Source: JAIUNP01 sp020161975
GTDB lineage: Bacteria > Pseudomonadota > Alphaproteobacteria > Rhizobiales > Beijerinckiaceae
Assembly (NCBI GenBank): GCA_036745275.1
Contig: DAIOGK010000024.1
Span: 1 to 55,375, forward strand
Direction of reading: 5' to 3'
DNA length: 55,375 bases
Shown: positions 16,010 through 24,200 of the stretch, in pieces
Position numbering within the stretch: position 1 is the stretch's first letter
How the letters are laid out: each line of letters starts with the position of its first letter
The notes under the pieces: model-generated
Databases searched by the model: none
The model's input: only the letters and a program-made list of their open reading frames with translations
What the model was told of the DNA's origin: nothing
Program-made: the position numbers and the translations under genes

Positions 16010-16777
16010 TCAGCGGCGGTCGCCCAGGACCGCCAGCAGCGGCTTGGGCGACACGGCGGCCGGGGGCTGGAACGGATTGCCGTGGATCAGCACGATGACC
16101 GCAGTTGGCGCGGAAGCCAGCGCAAAGAGGGCCACGGCAACCCGCATGGCCCGCGGGGCACCGATATGCACAACCGCGACCGAGATCATCGTCAGAAAGC
16201 CCAGAACGGCCATGCCGACCCATTTCAGCGGATTGACGTGGGTCTGGCTGAGGGCGAGGCGTGTTTCCCGGCCATCGCGCACGGCAATAGCCAGGGCGAT
16301 TTCCCGGCTGCCGATCGCCGGACCACTGGCAGCCAGCATCCGCGGTTCGGACAGCAGCGCCAGCAGACCATCGGCCCTTGCGCTGGCATCCAAGCTGCTT
16401 TCACGCTGTGACAACAAGGGCCATTCCGCCAGCGCGGCTCGGGCATAGGCATCGACCGCGCCCCTGACCCAAGCCGCATCATCGGCCGGCAGATGGCCGG
16501 CAAATACCGCGATGGCGCGTAAGGAATCCGCCTCGCGGTTCACCGCTGCGAGCGCCCGGTCATGGGCATTCCAAGTGTCATTGGCCAGGAAGGCAAGGGT
16601 CAAGCCAAACAGCACACCCAGCACGTTGATGAAGGGCGGCACCACGCCGGCGACGCTGGCGACCTGCGCGGCCCAGCGCGGCGATCCGAGCAGCCAGACC
16701 AGCCCGCCCGCCGCCAAAAAGGTGCCAAGCAACGCTGCCGCCGCATAAAGATAATAATCGTAGACCAGCCAGTTCAT
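16010..16777 (-). CDS. Four-helix membrane protein, DUF4239/bestrophin-like
   Basis: A 255-residue integral membrane protein. Hydrophobic segments are near 7-29, 46-66, 184-204 and 210-232. A cytoplasmic or periplasmic middle (70-180) begins NDTWNAHDRALAAVNREADSLR, the pattern of DUF4239 proteins, which are distantly bestrophin-like. Function is unknown; a channel-like role is only suggested by the family. It abuts the ilvD stop tail to tail with no spacer and appears to be monocistronic. Confidence 0.65.
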   Translation of the reverse strand: MNWLVYDYYLYAAAALLGTFLAAGGLVWLLGSPRWAAQVASVAGVVPPFINVLGVLFGLTLAFLANDTWNAHDRALAAVNREADSLRAIAVFAGHLPADDAAWVRGAVDAYARAALAEWPLLSQRESSLDASARADGLLALLSEPRMLAASGPAIGSREIALAIAVRDGRETRLALSQTHVNPLKWVGMAVLGFLTMISVAVVHIGAPRAMRVAVALFALASAPTAVIVLIHGNPFQPPAAVSPKPLLAVLGDRR

Positions 16778-16856
16778 GAAGAAGGTGTCCTCACAGTGCC
16801 CGCCTGTTCATACGGAGAATGCCGGGAGCTGGGAAGGGGCGCACGGCGGCCGGTTC

Positions 16857-16886
16857 CGGCGCAACCGTCCTTCGAGGGTTGCGCCG
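16857..16886. terminator. Strong stem-loop between membrane-protein gene and porin remnant
   Basis: CGGCGCAACC (16857-16866) and GGTTGCGCCG (16877-16886) form a perfect 10-pair stem with a 10-base loop. No poly-T follows on either strand. It lies in the 227-base gap upstream of the porin pseudogene, where I see no other gene. Confidence 0.4.
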
Positions 16887-17004
16887 ATGCCACAACCTAA
16901 AGATCACGCGCTGGAAGAGACGCTTTTCCGATGGCGGGCATCCGCAAACGCACTAACGCTGAACGCAGGGCGCACTGATCGCATTTGCAGGCAGGGGTCA
17001 TGGA

Positions 17005-17885
17005 ATGACGCGTAGGCCAGGAACGGCATTCATGGTTCGATCCGCTTGTTGTGCCGCCGTCATTTCGGGCATCCTGTGCGCTTCCCCCGTACTTGCCCAG
17101 AATGCAAACACAGCCCGTCCCTGGGGCGGGAATGGTCGACGATGACCGGCGATTGGGGCGGTGCCCGGACGCGACTGAACGATGCCGGCATCAATCTCCG
17201 CGCCGATTTCGTATCGGAGACGTTCTCAGGCATTCACGGCGGCGAGCGCAGGGGGGATCCTATTCTGGCCAGCTCAAGACAGGTTTTGATCTTGATCTTC
17301 AGAAAATCATGGGCCTGAACGGGACGGTCTTCCATTTCACCTTGAATGTACGCGGCGGAAACAGCGGCACTACGTCCTTGCGGACCAGATGATCTGGCGA
17401 GACGGCGACAATGGTCGCGGGCTGACCCTTCTCGGCACCTTTGCTGCCGCGGGTGACAGGGCCGCAATCATGCCGCACTGGTTCATGATCGGCCTGTTCA
17501 AAACCGGAACCTTCGAAGGGCGCGACTTCGATACGATTGCGTTGGGCTTTTTCCGCGCCGGCGTCAACGCGCGCGCCGGGCCAGCGAAGCCAAGGAACGC
17601 GCCAAGGCCGCGCCCGATGTCTCCTTCCTCTCGACGCCCGCCGGCGAAATGGTTCTGGAACTCAGCTACGGGATGCAGGCCGCCAAATGGCTGACCATTC
17701 GTCCCGATATCCAGTACATCTTCCATCAGGGCACTTTCAAATACAAGCACACCCGCGTTTGCCGTATCTGCCGGTTTCCGATCACGCCGCAAAAAGTAGC
17801 CCTCATCGCCACCACGGGGGATGTGACGGGCGTTGCTGGTGTCCACAACGCGTTGGCCATCGATTTTCTGCACCAACAGCTCTGA
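17005..17885 (+). pseudogene. OprB-family carbohydrate porin, frameshifted and internally deleted
   Basis: The remnant keeps a signal peptide (MVRSACCAAVISGILCASPVLAQ) and then OprB landmarks scattered over several frames. These are MTGDWGGARTRLNDAGINLR, GQLKTGFDLDLQKIMGLNG, DQMIWRDGDNGRGLTLLGTF and MVLELSYGMQAAKWLTIRP, followed by NALAIDFL near the end. The pieces need at least four frame changes. The join near 17387 skips most of the middle of a normal roughly 400-450-residue OprB, so the gene has a large deletion as well. OprB porins admit sugars through the outer membrane. This one cannot make a functional barrel. Confidence 0.85.
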
Positions 17886-18063
17886 CCGATGACGATATCG
17901 CTGCAGTGCCCTGCTTCAGCGATGTCGTGAACGTTCGCGACACCTTCAAGGAATGGACCGGACAGACGAGGCTGACGACTGTCCGGAGAAACTGCCACAA
18001 AGTTGCCACCAGGATCCATGAGGACTGACGCTGGGCGCGATTTACAGTTTAGTGGTTAATGAC

Positions 18064-18510
18064 ATGGAACTCACCATCAATGGAACAAGGCATCAGGTAG
18101 ATGTTGAGCCTGATACGCCCCTTCTCTGGGCTTTACGCGATACACTGGGGCTGACCGGCACGAAATATGGTTGCGGCGTCGCCCAATGCGGTGCCTGCAC
18201 TGTGCTGGTGGACGGGCAGGCAACCCGCGCCTGTGTCACCCCGGTCGACAGCGTCGCAGGCGCTGCAATTACGACGATCGAGGCGATCAGCGAGGACGCC
18301 GTGGGCAGGAAGGTCGTCGAGGCGTGGGTGGACAAGCAGGTGCCGCAATGTGGCTATTGCCAGTCGGGGCAGGTGATGGCGGCCACTGCACTTCTCAAGC
18401 AAAGCCCGAAGCCGACCGACGCCGAGATTGAAGCCGCTATGACCAATCTCTGCCGCTGCGGAACCTATAACGCAATTGCCGCCGCCGTGCGGCAGGCCGC
18501 ACAGGGTTGA
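18064..18510 (+). CDS. (2Fe-2S)-binding small subunit, isoquinoline 1-oxidoreductase/aldehyde dehydrogenase type
   Basis: A 148-residue electron-transfer subunit of a molybdenum hydroxylase. It carries the plant-ferredoxin cluster cysteines C37, C42, C45 and C57 (CGVAQCGAC motif) and the second, four-helix cluster C96, C99, C130 and C132 (QCGYCQSG, CRCGTY). ATG 18064 is preferred to GTG 18052 because the protein then begins MELTING as in relatives; neither has a clear ribosome site. The large subunit starts 10 bases downstream, so the two are co-expressed. Confidence 0.9.
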   Translation: MELTINGTRHQVDVEPDTPLLWALRDTLGLTGTKYGCGVAQCGACTVLVDGQATRACVTPVDSVAGAAITTIEAISEDAVGRKVVEAWVDKQVPQCGYCQSGQVMAATALLKQSPKPTDAEIEAAMTNLCRCGTYNAIAAAVRQAAQG

Positions 18511-18520
18511 GGAGGTCGCC

Positions 18521-20728
18521 ATGAACCCCATGCAGCCTTCTTCCATGACAACACAACTACCCGAAGCCGACGTGCTCAATCTGTCGCGCAGGCGGCTGCT
18601 TGGCGCCGCAGCGACCGGGCTGGCGCTGGGTCTTGCGATGCCGCGCGCCTTCGCCCAATCGGCTGCCGCACCGAAGATCGGCGCCCTGTTGACGATCCGG
18701 CCGGATAGCAGTGTTCACTTCCGCAGCGTCTTCAACGAAGGCGGGCAGGGCGTTTTCACGGCGGTCGCCCAGATGATCGGCGAGGAACTCGACATCGACC
18801 CGTCCCGGTTCGTCGTGAGCGGCGCGTCATCCGGCAGCCAGTACCACCTTCCGGGCGCGCGAGCCTTCACGGGCGGAAGCAATTCCGTGCGTTCGAGCTA
18901 TCAGGCGATGCGCAAGCTTGGTGCCTTGGCGCGTCAAATGCTGATTCAGGCTGCCGCAACCCGCCTTGGTGTGCCGGCAACCGAACTTTCCACCGAGCCG
19001 GGGCGCGTGATCCATGCTGCATCCGGTCGCAGTGTCCCTTATGGCGAGGTCGCGGCGGCGGCAGCGGCGCTTCCCGTTCCTGCCGACGCCCCCTTGCGGG
19101 ACAAGAGCACCTTCCGCTGGATCGGCAAGCCGGTGCCGCGTCTTGATGTCCGCGACAAATCGACCGGCAAGGCGACCTATGCAATCGATCTCAAGGTCGA
19201 CGACATGTTGCTTGGCGCCGTGCAACATGCGCCGCGCCTCGGGATGGAACCCGGCGCCGTGGCCAACGAGGCGGCGGTGAAAGCCATGCCCGGCGTCCAT
19301 TCCGTACACCGGTTGCCCGGCGCGGTGGCTGTCCTTGCCAACAGCTGGTGGCGGGCCCGCAAGGCCGTCGAGGCCTTGCAGGTGACCTGGAGCGAGGCAC
19401 CAGCGGGGAAACCATCGGCTGTCCCGGCCGATTTTTCATCCGCCGGGCACAGGGCCAAACTCCGGTCGATGCCGGGCAATGGCGCTTCGGGTGAAACCGT
19501 TGGTGATGCCGCTGCCGCCATGGCCGGGGCGAAAACCATCCTTGAGGCAACCTACGAGGTCCCGCATCTCGCCCATGCCCAGCTTGAGCCGCCCTCTGCC
19601 ATCGCCCGCTTCAATGCGGATGGCACGCTGGAGGTGTGGGCTCCGAACCAGGCGCCGGACATGTTCCAGGCCGATGCGGCCAACATCGCCGACCTTCCCA
19701 GCGAGCGGGTGACAGTCCATTCGCCGATGCTCGGCGGATTCTTCGGGCGCCACTTCCTTTATGCCTCTGCAAACCCCTATCCGCAGGCCATCCTGCTCGC
19801 CAAGGCGGCGGGACGCCCGGTCAAGCTGATCTGGAGCCGCGAGGAGGAATTCCTGCGCGATGCGCTGCGCCCCACCTATGTCACGCGGTTCCGTGCCGGG
19901 CTTGATACTGATGGCACGCCGCGCGCCCTGGAGGCTGTCGTTATCGGCGAGGGCGTCATCGGGCGCTGGTTCGGTCGTCGACCGGGCGCGGCTGATCGCT
20001 CGGCTGTCGAAGGCATCGCTGGCAAGGCCTATGCCATCGCCAACCGCCGGATCGGTCACCTTCATGTCACCGATCCTGCCGTCATCGGCTTCTGGCGCTC
20101 GGTCGGCCATTCGATGAACGATTTTTTCTACGAATCGTTCTTCGACGAAATGGCGGATGCCGGAAAGCAGGACCCCTATCAGCTACGGCTGAAGCTGCTC
20201 GCCGACAAGCCGCGGCACAAGGCATTGCTGGAAGCTGTCGGCAGTCTTTCCGGTGGCTGGAAACGGGGGCCTTACTCGGCTGCGGACGGAACGCGCCGTG
20301 CGCGTGGCGTCGCCATGGCCTCGCCCTTCGGCAGCGAGGTCGCCACCATCGCCGAAGTGTCGATGCGTGGCAACGATGTGGTGGTTCACGATATATGGGT
20401 TGCCATCGACCCCGGCAGCATCGTCAACCCCGCGATCATCGAAGCGCAGGTGCGATCGGCGGTGGCCCTTGGTCTGTCATCGACCCTTCTCGAAGAGGTC
20501 GTTTACGAAAAGGGAATGCCGAGTGCCCGCAATTTCGACGCTTACCCGATCCTGACACCCGACAGAATGCCGAAGGTCCATGTCCGCATCGTCGAAAGCG
20601 GTGCCCCGATGGGAGGGATCGGCGAACCCGGACTGCCAGGAGTGCCGCCGGCGGTGGCCAACGCCGTCGCCGTGCTTGTCGGCCGGAGGCCGCGCAGCCT
20701 ACCTCTCGCCAACTTCCGGGTGACGTGA
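18521..20728 (+). CDS. Molybdopterin-binding large subunit, isoquinoline 1-oxidoreductase beta-like, Tat-exported
   Basis: A 735-residue IorB-type subunit of a xanthine-dehydrogenase-family hydroxylase. A twin-arginine signal (SRRRLLGAAATGLALGLAM, 22-40) is followed by a Moco domain with GGFFGRHF and the C-terminal GGIGEPGLPG, which holds the catalytic Glu. AGGAGGT lies ideally before ATG 18521. With the small subunit it forms a periplasmic hydroxylase or aldehyde dehydrogenase that lacks an FAD subunit, so electrons must go to a cytochrome or similar acceptor. No cytochrome c subunit or XdhC-like chaperone gene is adjacent. The substrate is unknown. Confidence 0.88.
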   Translation: MNPMQPSSMTTQLPEADVLNLSRRRLLGAAATGLALGLAMPRAFAQSAAAPKIGALLTIRPDSSVHFRSVFNEGGQGVFTAVAQMIGEELDIDPSRFVVSGASSGSQYHLPGARAFTGGSNSVRSSYQAMRKLGALARQMLIQAAATRLGVPATELSTEPGRVIHAASGRSVPYGEVAAAAAALPVPADAPLRDKSTFRWIGKPVPRLDVRDKSTGKATYAIDLKVDDMLLGAVQHAPRLGMEPGAVANEAAVKAMPGVHSVHRLPGAVAVLANSWWRARKAVEALQVTWSEAPAGKPSAVPADFSSAGHRAKLRSMPGNGASGETVGDAAAAMAGAKTILEATYEVPHLAHAQLEPPSAIARFNADGTLEVWAPNQAPDMFQADAANIADLPSERVTVHSPMLGGFFGRHFLYASANPYPQAILLAKAAGRPVKLIWSREEEFLRDALRPTYVTRFRAGLDTDGTPRALEAVVIGEGVIGRWFGRRPGAADRSAVEGIAGKAYAIANRRIGHLHVTDPAVIGFWRSVGHSMNDFFYESFFDEMADAGKQDPYQLRLKLLADKPRHKALLEAVGSLSGGWKRGPYSAADGTRRARGVAMASPFGSEVATIAEVSMRGNDVVVHDIWVAIDPGSIVNPAIIEAQVRSAVALGLSSTLLEEVVYEKGMPSARNFDAYPILTPDRMPKVHVRIVESGAPMGGIGEPGLPGVPPAVANAVAVLVGRRPRSLPLANFRVT

Positions 20729-20733
20729 CGTTC

Positions 20734-20768
20734 GATGCGAGCGCCTCCCATCAAGAGGCGCTCGCATC
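20734..20768 (+). terminator. Perfect 14-bp hairpin after the molybdenum-enzyme operon
   Basis: GATGCGAGCGCCTC (20734-20747) and GAGGCGCTCGCATC (20755-20768) form a perfect stem with a 7-base loop, starting 6 bases after the stop codon. There is no T-run, but position and stability suit a transcription end or mRNA 3' protection. Confidence 0.6.
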
Positions 20769-21181
20769 ACGAAACACCGCCGCTATGGCTTCTCCGATCA
20801 CGCCGCCGGGTGCAGACTCACCCGGCGCCGGCGACTGGATCGGCGTCGGCTATGCATAATTTGGTTCCATAACAAAGATTATGCGAACAAAATGTGTAGC
20901 TGGGTGCGTTCTCGTTTGAAGCACGGCAGTTCCCCTACCGTCTTGTAACAGCAAGGAGACGGCCATGGCGCTTCATCCTTCCCGTTACAGGGGGGGCTCA
21001 TATGCGCAACCATTCAAAGCATCTGGGCATTCGGTCGGGACCGAGGCCCTGTGTCTCAGACCAGGGCTTTATGGCCAATACGCGCGACATAGTCGGTCAA
21101 GGCGCATAGAATGGCCCCCTTTGAATTTGTATGGACAATATCGATACATTATGGGATGTTTGGCGATCAGAGGAAAGCGCC
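20769..21181. other. Gene-poor stretch before the toxin-antitoxin pair
   Basis: No convincing gene is visible. A second perfect hairpin, CGCCGGGTG (20804-20812)/CACCCGGCG (20819-20827), lies inside a 24-codon open frame at 20784-20858 that I do not trust. The AT-richer segment 21121-21160, with TATCGATA at 21139-21146, is the likely promoter/operator area for the antitoxin gene, but no clear -35/-10 pair can be assigned. Confidence 0.4.
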
Positions 21182-21460
21182 ATGGTCGCAAACACCAGCC
21201 GAAGAGATGACGTGATCCAGATCAGGGCCTCACGCGAAACCAAGGCTCTCCTTCAGCGCGCAGCCGAACTCAAGCAGCAGAAGCTTTCCGAGTTCATGCT
21301 GGAGAGTGCCCGGCGCAGCGCAGAGGAAACGATCCTGGATCGCAATCTGTTCCATCTCGGTGATGAGGCCTACGACCGGTTTGTCGCTCTGCTCGACAAC
21401 CCGCCACAAGCCTCGCCGGAGGTTGTTGCCCGCTATCGTCGCAAGGCGCCCTGGGCCTGA
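21182..21460 (+). CDS. DUF1778 (TacA-type) antitoxin
   Basis: A 92-residue protein of the TacA/DUF1778 antitoxin family. It has an N-terminal ribbon-helix-helix (VIQIRASRETKALLQRAAEL, then LSEFMLESARRSAE) and a C-terminal tail with LDRNLFHLGDEAYDRFVALL that would wrap the toxin. ATG 21182 has GAGGAAAG upstream; the frame stays open to 21131 but without a ribosome site. Its stop and the toxin start share TGATG, the coupling expected for an antitoxin-toxin operon. It should bind and repress its own promoter together with the toxin. Confidence 0.9.
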   Translation: MVANTSRRDDVIQIRASRETKALLQRAAELKQQKLSEFMLESARRSAEETILDRNLFHLGDEAYDRFVALLDNPPQASPEVVARYRRKAPWA

Positions 21461-21972
21461 TGCCGGACGTGCTGCCGCCGGTGCCGCTCGGCCCGCATCA
21501 TGACCTCGGTGTGTTCAGCAACGGCCGACATCCCTCGCTCGATGATTGGTTGAAGACCCGTGCGCGACTGTCTGAGGGCTGGTCAGCACGAACATACATA
21601 ATCGCGTCGGCACGGGAGCCAAACTGCGTCATTGGTTATCACTGCCTCTGCACCGCAATGATCGAAAGAGCGCAACTGCCAAGCGCAAAGCTCCGCCGCG
21701 ACATGCCCGACCCTCTGCCGATGATGCTGATCGGACGCCTCGCGATCGACCAGCGTTGGCAGGGGCGTGGTCTTGGTTCGGCACTGCTTGTCGATGCGAC
21801 CCGACGCTGTTTCGCTGCATCCGAGATCATCGGGGCGCGCGGCATCATCGCCCATGCCATGGATGATGATGCGGCCCATTTCTATCAGCGGCACGGATTT
21901 CTCATCACGCCCATAGAGCGTCTGATGCTTCTGCCCATGGAAACCGCCGGCAGGCTCCTCGCCGAAACCTAG
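21460..21972 (+). CDS. GNAT acetyltransferase toxin (TacT/AtaT-like)
   Basis: A 170-residue GNAT enzyme. Toxins of this family acetylate the amino acid on charged tRNA and stop translation. Visible are HPSLDDWLKTRA near the N-terminus, IGRLAIDQRWQGRGLGSALL (acetyl-CoA loop QGRGLG) and the C-terminal AAHFYQRHGF with the catalytic-type Tyr. The usual CG pair before the sLDdWL helix is NG here (SNGRHPSLDDWL). It is translationally coupled to the DUF1778 antitoxin. The assignment as toxin rests on family and pairing; which tRNA is hit is unknown. Confidence 0.87.
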   Translation: MPDVLPPVPLGPHHDLGVFSNGRHPSLDDWLKTRARLSEGWSARTYIIASAREPNCVIGYHCLCTAMIERAQLPSAKLRRDMPDPLPMMLIGRLAIDQRWQGRGLGSALLVDATRRCFAASEIIGARGIIAHAMDDDAAHFYQRHGFLITPIERLMLLPMETAGRLLAET

Positions 21973-22372
21973 GGGATTCCTATGGCAAAAGGAAAGCACT
22001 CGAACAGAGCCGTGACGCCGTTCAATCCTTCAGTTTTTGGGCTTTGAACCCGGCTTCCGTTTCAGCGGTCAGACATCATCGCGAACCTGCTCGCCAGCCA
22101 AACGCATCGGGGCATTCTCGCCGCTTTTCGACCGGCTTTGCTCGCGCACCCACACACCATTCAGAAATCACGGGCAATCTGTCAGCGGCCTGAATGCCCG
22201 AATTTTCTGAACGCCCCCCCGGACCCAGCGAGAAAGGGCATTGAGGCGCACCAGGCCGCTAGCTGACGACAGGCGCCCCCGAAGCTGAGAGTGACGTCGG
22301 GGAGCGACCGGCAGCAGCGCCGGTCCCTGCCCCGCGATTCACTGCGGTTCATTGCGGGCTGTTGTTCCCTGC
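21973..22372. other. 400-base gene-poor stretch with a long imperfect inverted repeat
   Basis: No gene is supported. A 22-codon frame starting at ATG 21982 (MAKGKHSNRAV) directly follows the toxin but ends abruptly and may be the stump of a lost gene. An inverted repeat pairs 22160-22176 with 22195-22211 (TTCAGAAA..CGGGCA against TGCCCG..TTTCTGAA, 14 of 17 positions). It could be a terminator for the converging ADH operon or the trace of a small mobile element. Confidence 0.35.
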
Positions 22373-23392
22373 TCACGCCCCAATCTGAATCAAGCTCTTC
22401 ATCGCTGTGGCGCTTCCATCCAGCGAAGCAAAGGCGTTGCCAACATCGTCGAGCCGGCTGACATCCGTGATGATCGCCTTCACTTCGATGGCACCGCCGG
22501 CCAAAAGTTCGATTGCCCGGTCAAAATCCTGTTTTTCGTAGACACGGACGCCGATCAGCTCGAGCTCCCGCCAGAAGAACCTGAAGAGATCGACTTCGGG
22601 TTTTGTCGTATGGATGGCAACCATGACAATCCGGCCACGGGATGCGGCGACATCTGTCATCACAGAAGCCCCTGCCCGCGTTCCCGAAACCTCGAAGACG
22701 ACATCCGCGCCCTTACCGCCGGTTTCAGCCATAATCGCGCCGGCAAGATCCGTGGTTTTCGGATTGACTGTCCGAAAGCCCAACCGCTGCGCCATGGCAA
22801 GCCGCAGTTCATTGACTTCCGACACGGTAACCTTTGCCCCGACATGCTGACAAACCATGCCGATCAGGATTCCGATCGGCCCCCCGCCAATGACGAGAAC
22901 ATCCTCCCCCGCCTTCACCCTGCCCATCCGCACGTCATGGCAGGCGACGGCGACCGGCTCGGTAAGCGCTGCGTGATCAAGCGGCATACCCGCCGGCAAA
23001 GGATGGACAAGGTCCTCCTCGACGCACCAGAACTCCTGAAGCGCACCATCGGTATCGAGGCCAAGGAACTTCAGGTTATGACAGATGTGCGAGAGGCCGC
23101 GCTTGCAGGCCGGACATTGGCCGCAGGACCGCAGCGGCCTGACGGTGACCGGCTGGCCGATGGAAAAATTCCGCACATCAGCGCCGAGGGCGTTGACGGT
23201 GCCCGACATCTCGTGTCCGAGGATGCGGTTGAAGCCGATCCGCTGGTCCATTGCGCCGTGATAGGCATGCATGTCCGTGCCGCAGATGCCATTGTAGGCG
23301 ACACGGATGCAAACCTCTCCCGGGCCGGGCCGGGGCGGATCGATCTGGCGGAGCTCGAATGTCTTGTCACCGGTGTAAAAGGCAGCCTTCAT
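22373..23392 (-). CDS. Zinc-dependent alcohol/polyol dehydrogenase (MDR family)
   Basis: A 339-residue medium-chain dehydrogenase, NAD(P)-dependent. Catalytic zinc ligands are C37 (GICGTD) and H60-E61 (GHEMSG); structural zinc uses C90, C93, C96 and C104. E145 lies in TEPVAV and the Rossmann loop is GGGPIG (169-174). It resembles L-idonate/sorbitol/threonine-type dehydrogenases and probably oxidises a secondary hydroxyl of a sugar acid. ATG 23392 is chosen for the CCGGAG site ahead of it; the longer frame runs into the SDR gene. It is the last gene of the eleven-gene operon. Confidence 0.85.
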   Translation of the reverse strand: MKAAFYTGDKTFELRQIDPPRPGPGEVCIRVAYNGICGTDMHAYHGAMDQRIGFNRILGHEMSGTVNALGADVRNFSIGQPVTVRPLRSCGQCPACKRGLSHICHNLKFLGLDTDGALQEFWCVEEDLVHPLPAGMPLDHAALTEPVAVACHDVRMGRVKAGEDVLVIGGGPIGILIGMVCQHVGAKVTVSEVNELRLAMAQRLGFRTVNPKTTDLAGAIMAETGGKGADVVFEVSGTRAGASVMTDVAASRGRIVMVAIHTTKPEVDLFRFFWRELELIGVRVYEKQDFDRAIELLAGGAIEVKAIITDVSRLDDVGNAFASLDGSATAMKSLIQIGA

Positions 23393-23417
23393 GGTAATAT
23401 CTCCGGAGTTTGGAATG

Positions 23418-24182
23418 TCAGCGTGCGAGCCAGCCGCCATCAACGGGCATGACAACGCCGTGGACGTAGTTTGATGCCTCGGATGACAGGTAGACGGCCG
23501 TGCCGCCCAGTTCGCGGGGGATGCCCCAGCGGCCGGCCGGTATGCGAGCGAGGATGGCGGCGCTGCGCTCGGGGTCCTCACGAATGGCGGCCGTGTTGTT
23601 GGTGACGAAATAGCCCGGCGCAATCGCATTGACGTTGATGCCCTTGCCGGCCCATTCGCAGGCCAGCAGACGCGTCAACCCGGCAAGCCCGCTCTTTGCC
23701 GCAGTATAGGAGGGAATGCGAATTCCGCCCTGAAACGACAGCATGGATGCGATGTTGATGATTTTCCCGGAGCCTCGTTTCAGCATGTGACGCGCTGCGG
23801 CCTGCGAGAGGAAAAAAACCGACTTCAGATTGGTATCCATCACCGCATCCCAATCGGCTTCGGTGAAGTCGATGGCATCGGCGCGACGAATGATACCGGC
23901 ATTGTTCACGAGGATGTCCAGCCCGCCGAACAGGCTGATCGTGTCGGCCACAATTCCTTCGAGCGGCGCAATCGTGGACAGGTCGGCCTTGAGCGCGGCG
24001 AAGCGCGCGCCCGTCGCCTCCACTGCCTTCTGCGTGTCTTCCATCGGCGAGCGGCCGACAGCGACAATGGAGGCCCCGGCTTCCGCCAGGGCAATGGCGA
24101 TGCCCTGGCCGAGACCGGTGTTGGCGCCGGTCACCACGGCAACCTTGCCGGTCAGATCGAATGGACTTTTCATCTCTGTCAC
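23418..24182 (-). CDS. Short-chain dehydrogenase, KduD-like (2-deoxy-D-gluconate 3-dehydrogenase family)
   Basis: A 254-residue classical SDR. It has TGANTGLG (18-25), NNAG (93-96), catalytic S146, Y159 and K163 and an NVNAIAPGY stretch. The N-terminal MKSPFDLTGKVAVVTGANTG opening is characteristic of KduD/2-deoxygluconate 3-dehydrogenases, which interconvert 3-deoxy-2,5-diketo and 2-keto-3-deoxy sugar acids. That suits a pathway in which an enolase-superfamily dehydratase makes the 2-keto-3-deoxy intermediate. It is spaced 18 bases from the upstream gene in the operon. Confidence 0.82.
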   Translation of the reverse strand: MTEMKSPFDLTGKVAVVTGANTGLGQGIAIALAEAGASIVAVGRSPMEDTQKAVEATGARFAALKADLSTIAPLEGIVADTISLFGGLDILVNNAGIIRRADAIDFTEADWDAVMDTNLKSVFFLSQAAARHMLKRGSGKIINIASMLSFQGGIRIPSYTAAKSGLAGLTRLLACEWAGKGINVNAIAPGYFVTNNTAAIREDPERSAAILARIPAGRWGIPRELGGTAVYLSSEASNYVHGVVMPVDGGWLAR

Positions 24183-24200
24183 CTCTGTTGAACGATCATT

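Noticed and set aside
20784..20858. 24-codon frame as a small protein gene
   Set aside because: It contains a 9-bp hairpin, has no ribosome site and no recognisable family.
23393..23629. N-terminal extension of the alcohol dehydrogenase into the SDR gene
   Set aside because: The extension is a shadow of the SDR coding sequence; MKAAFYTGDK at 23392 has a ribosome site.
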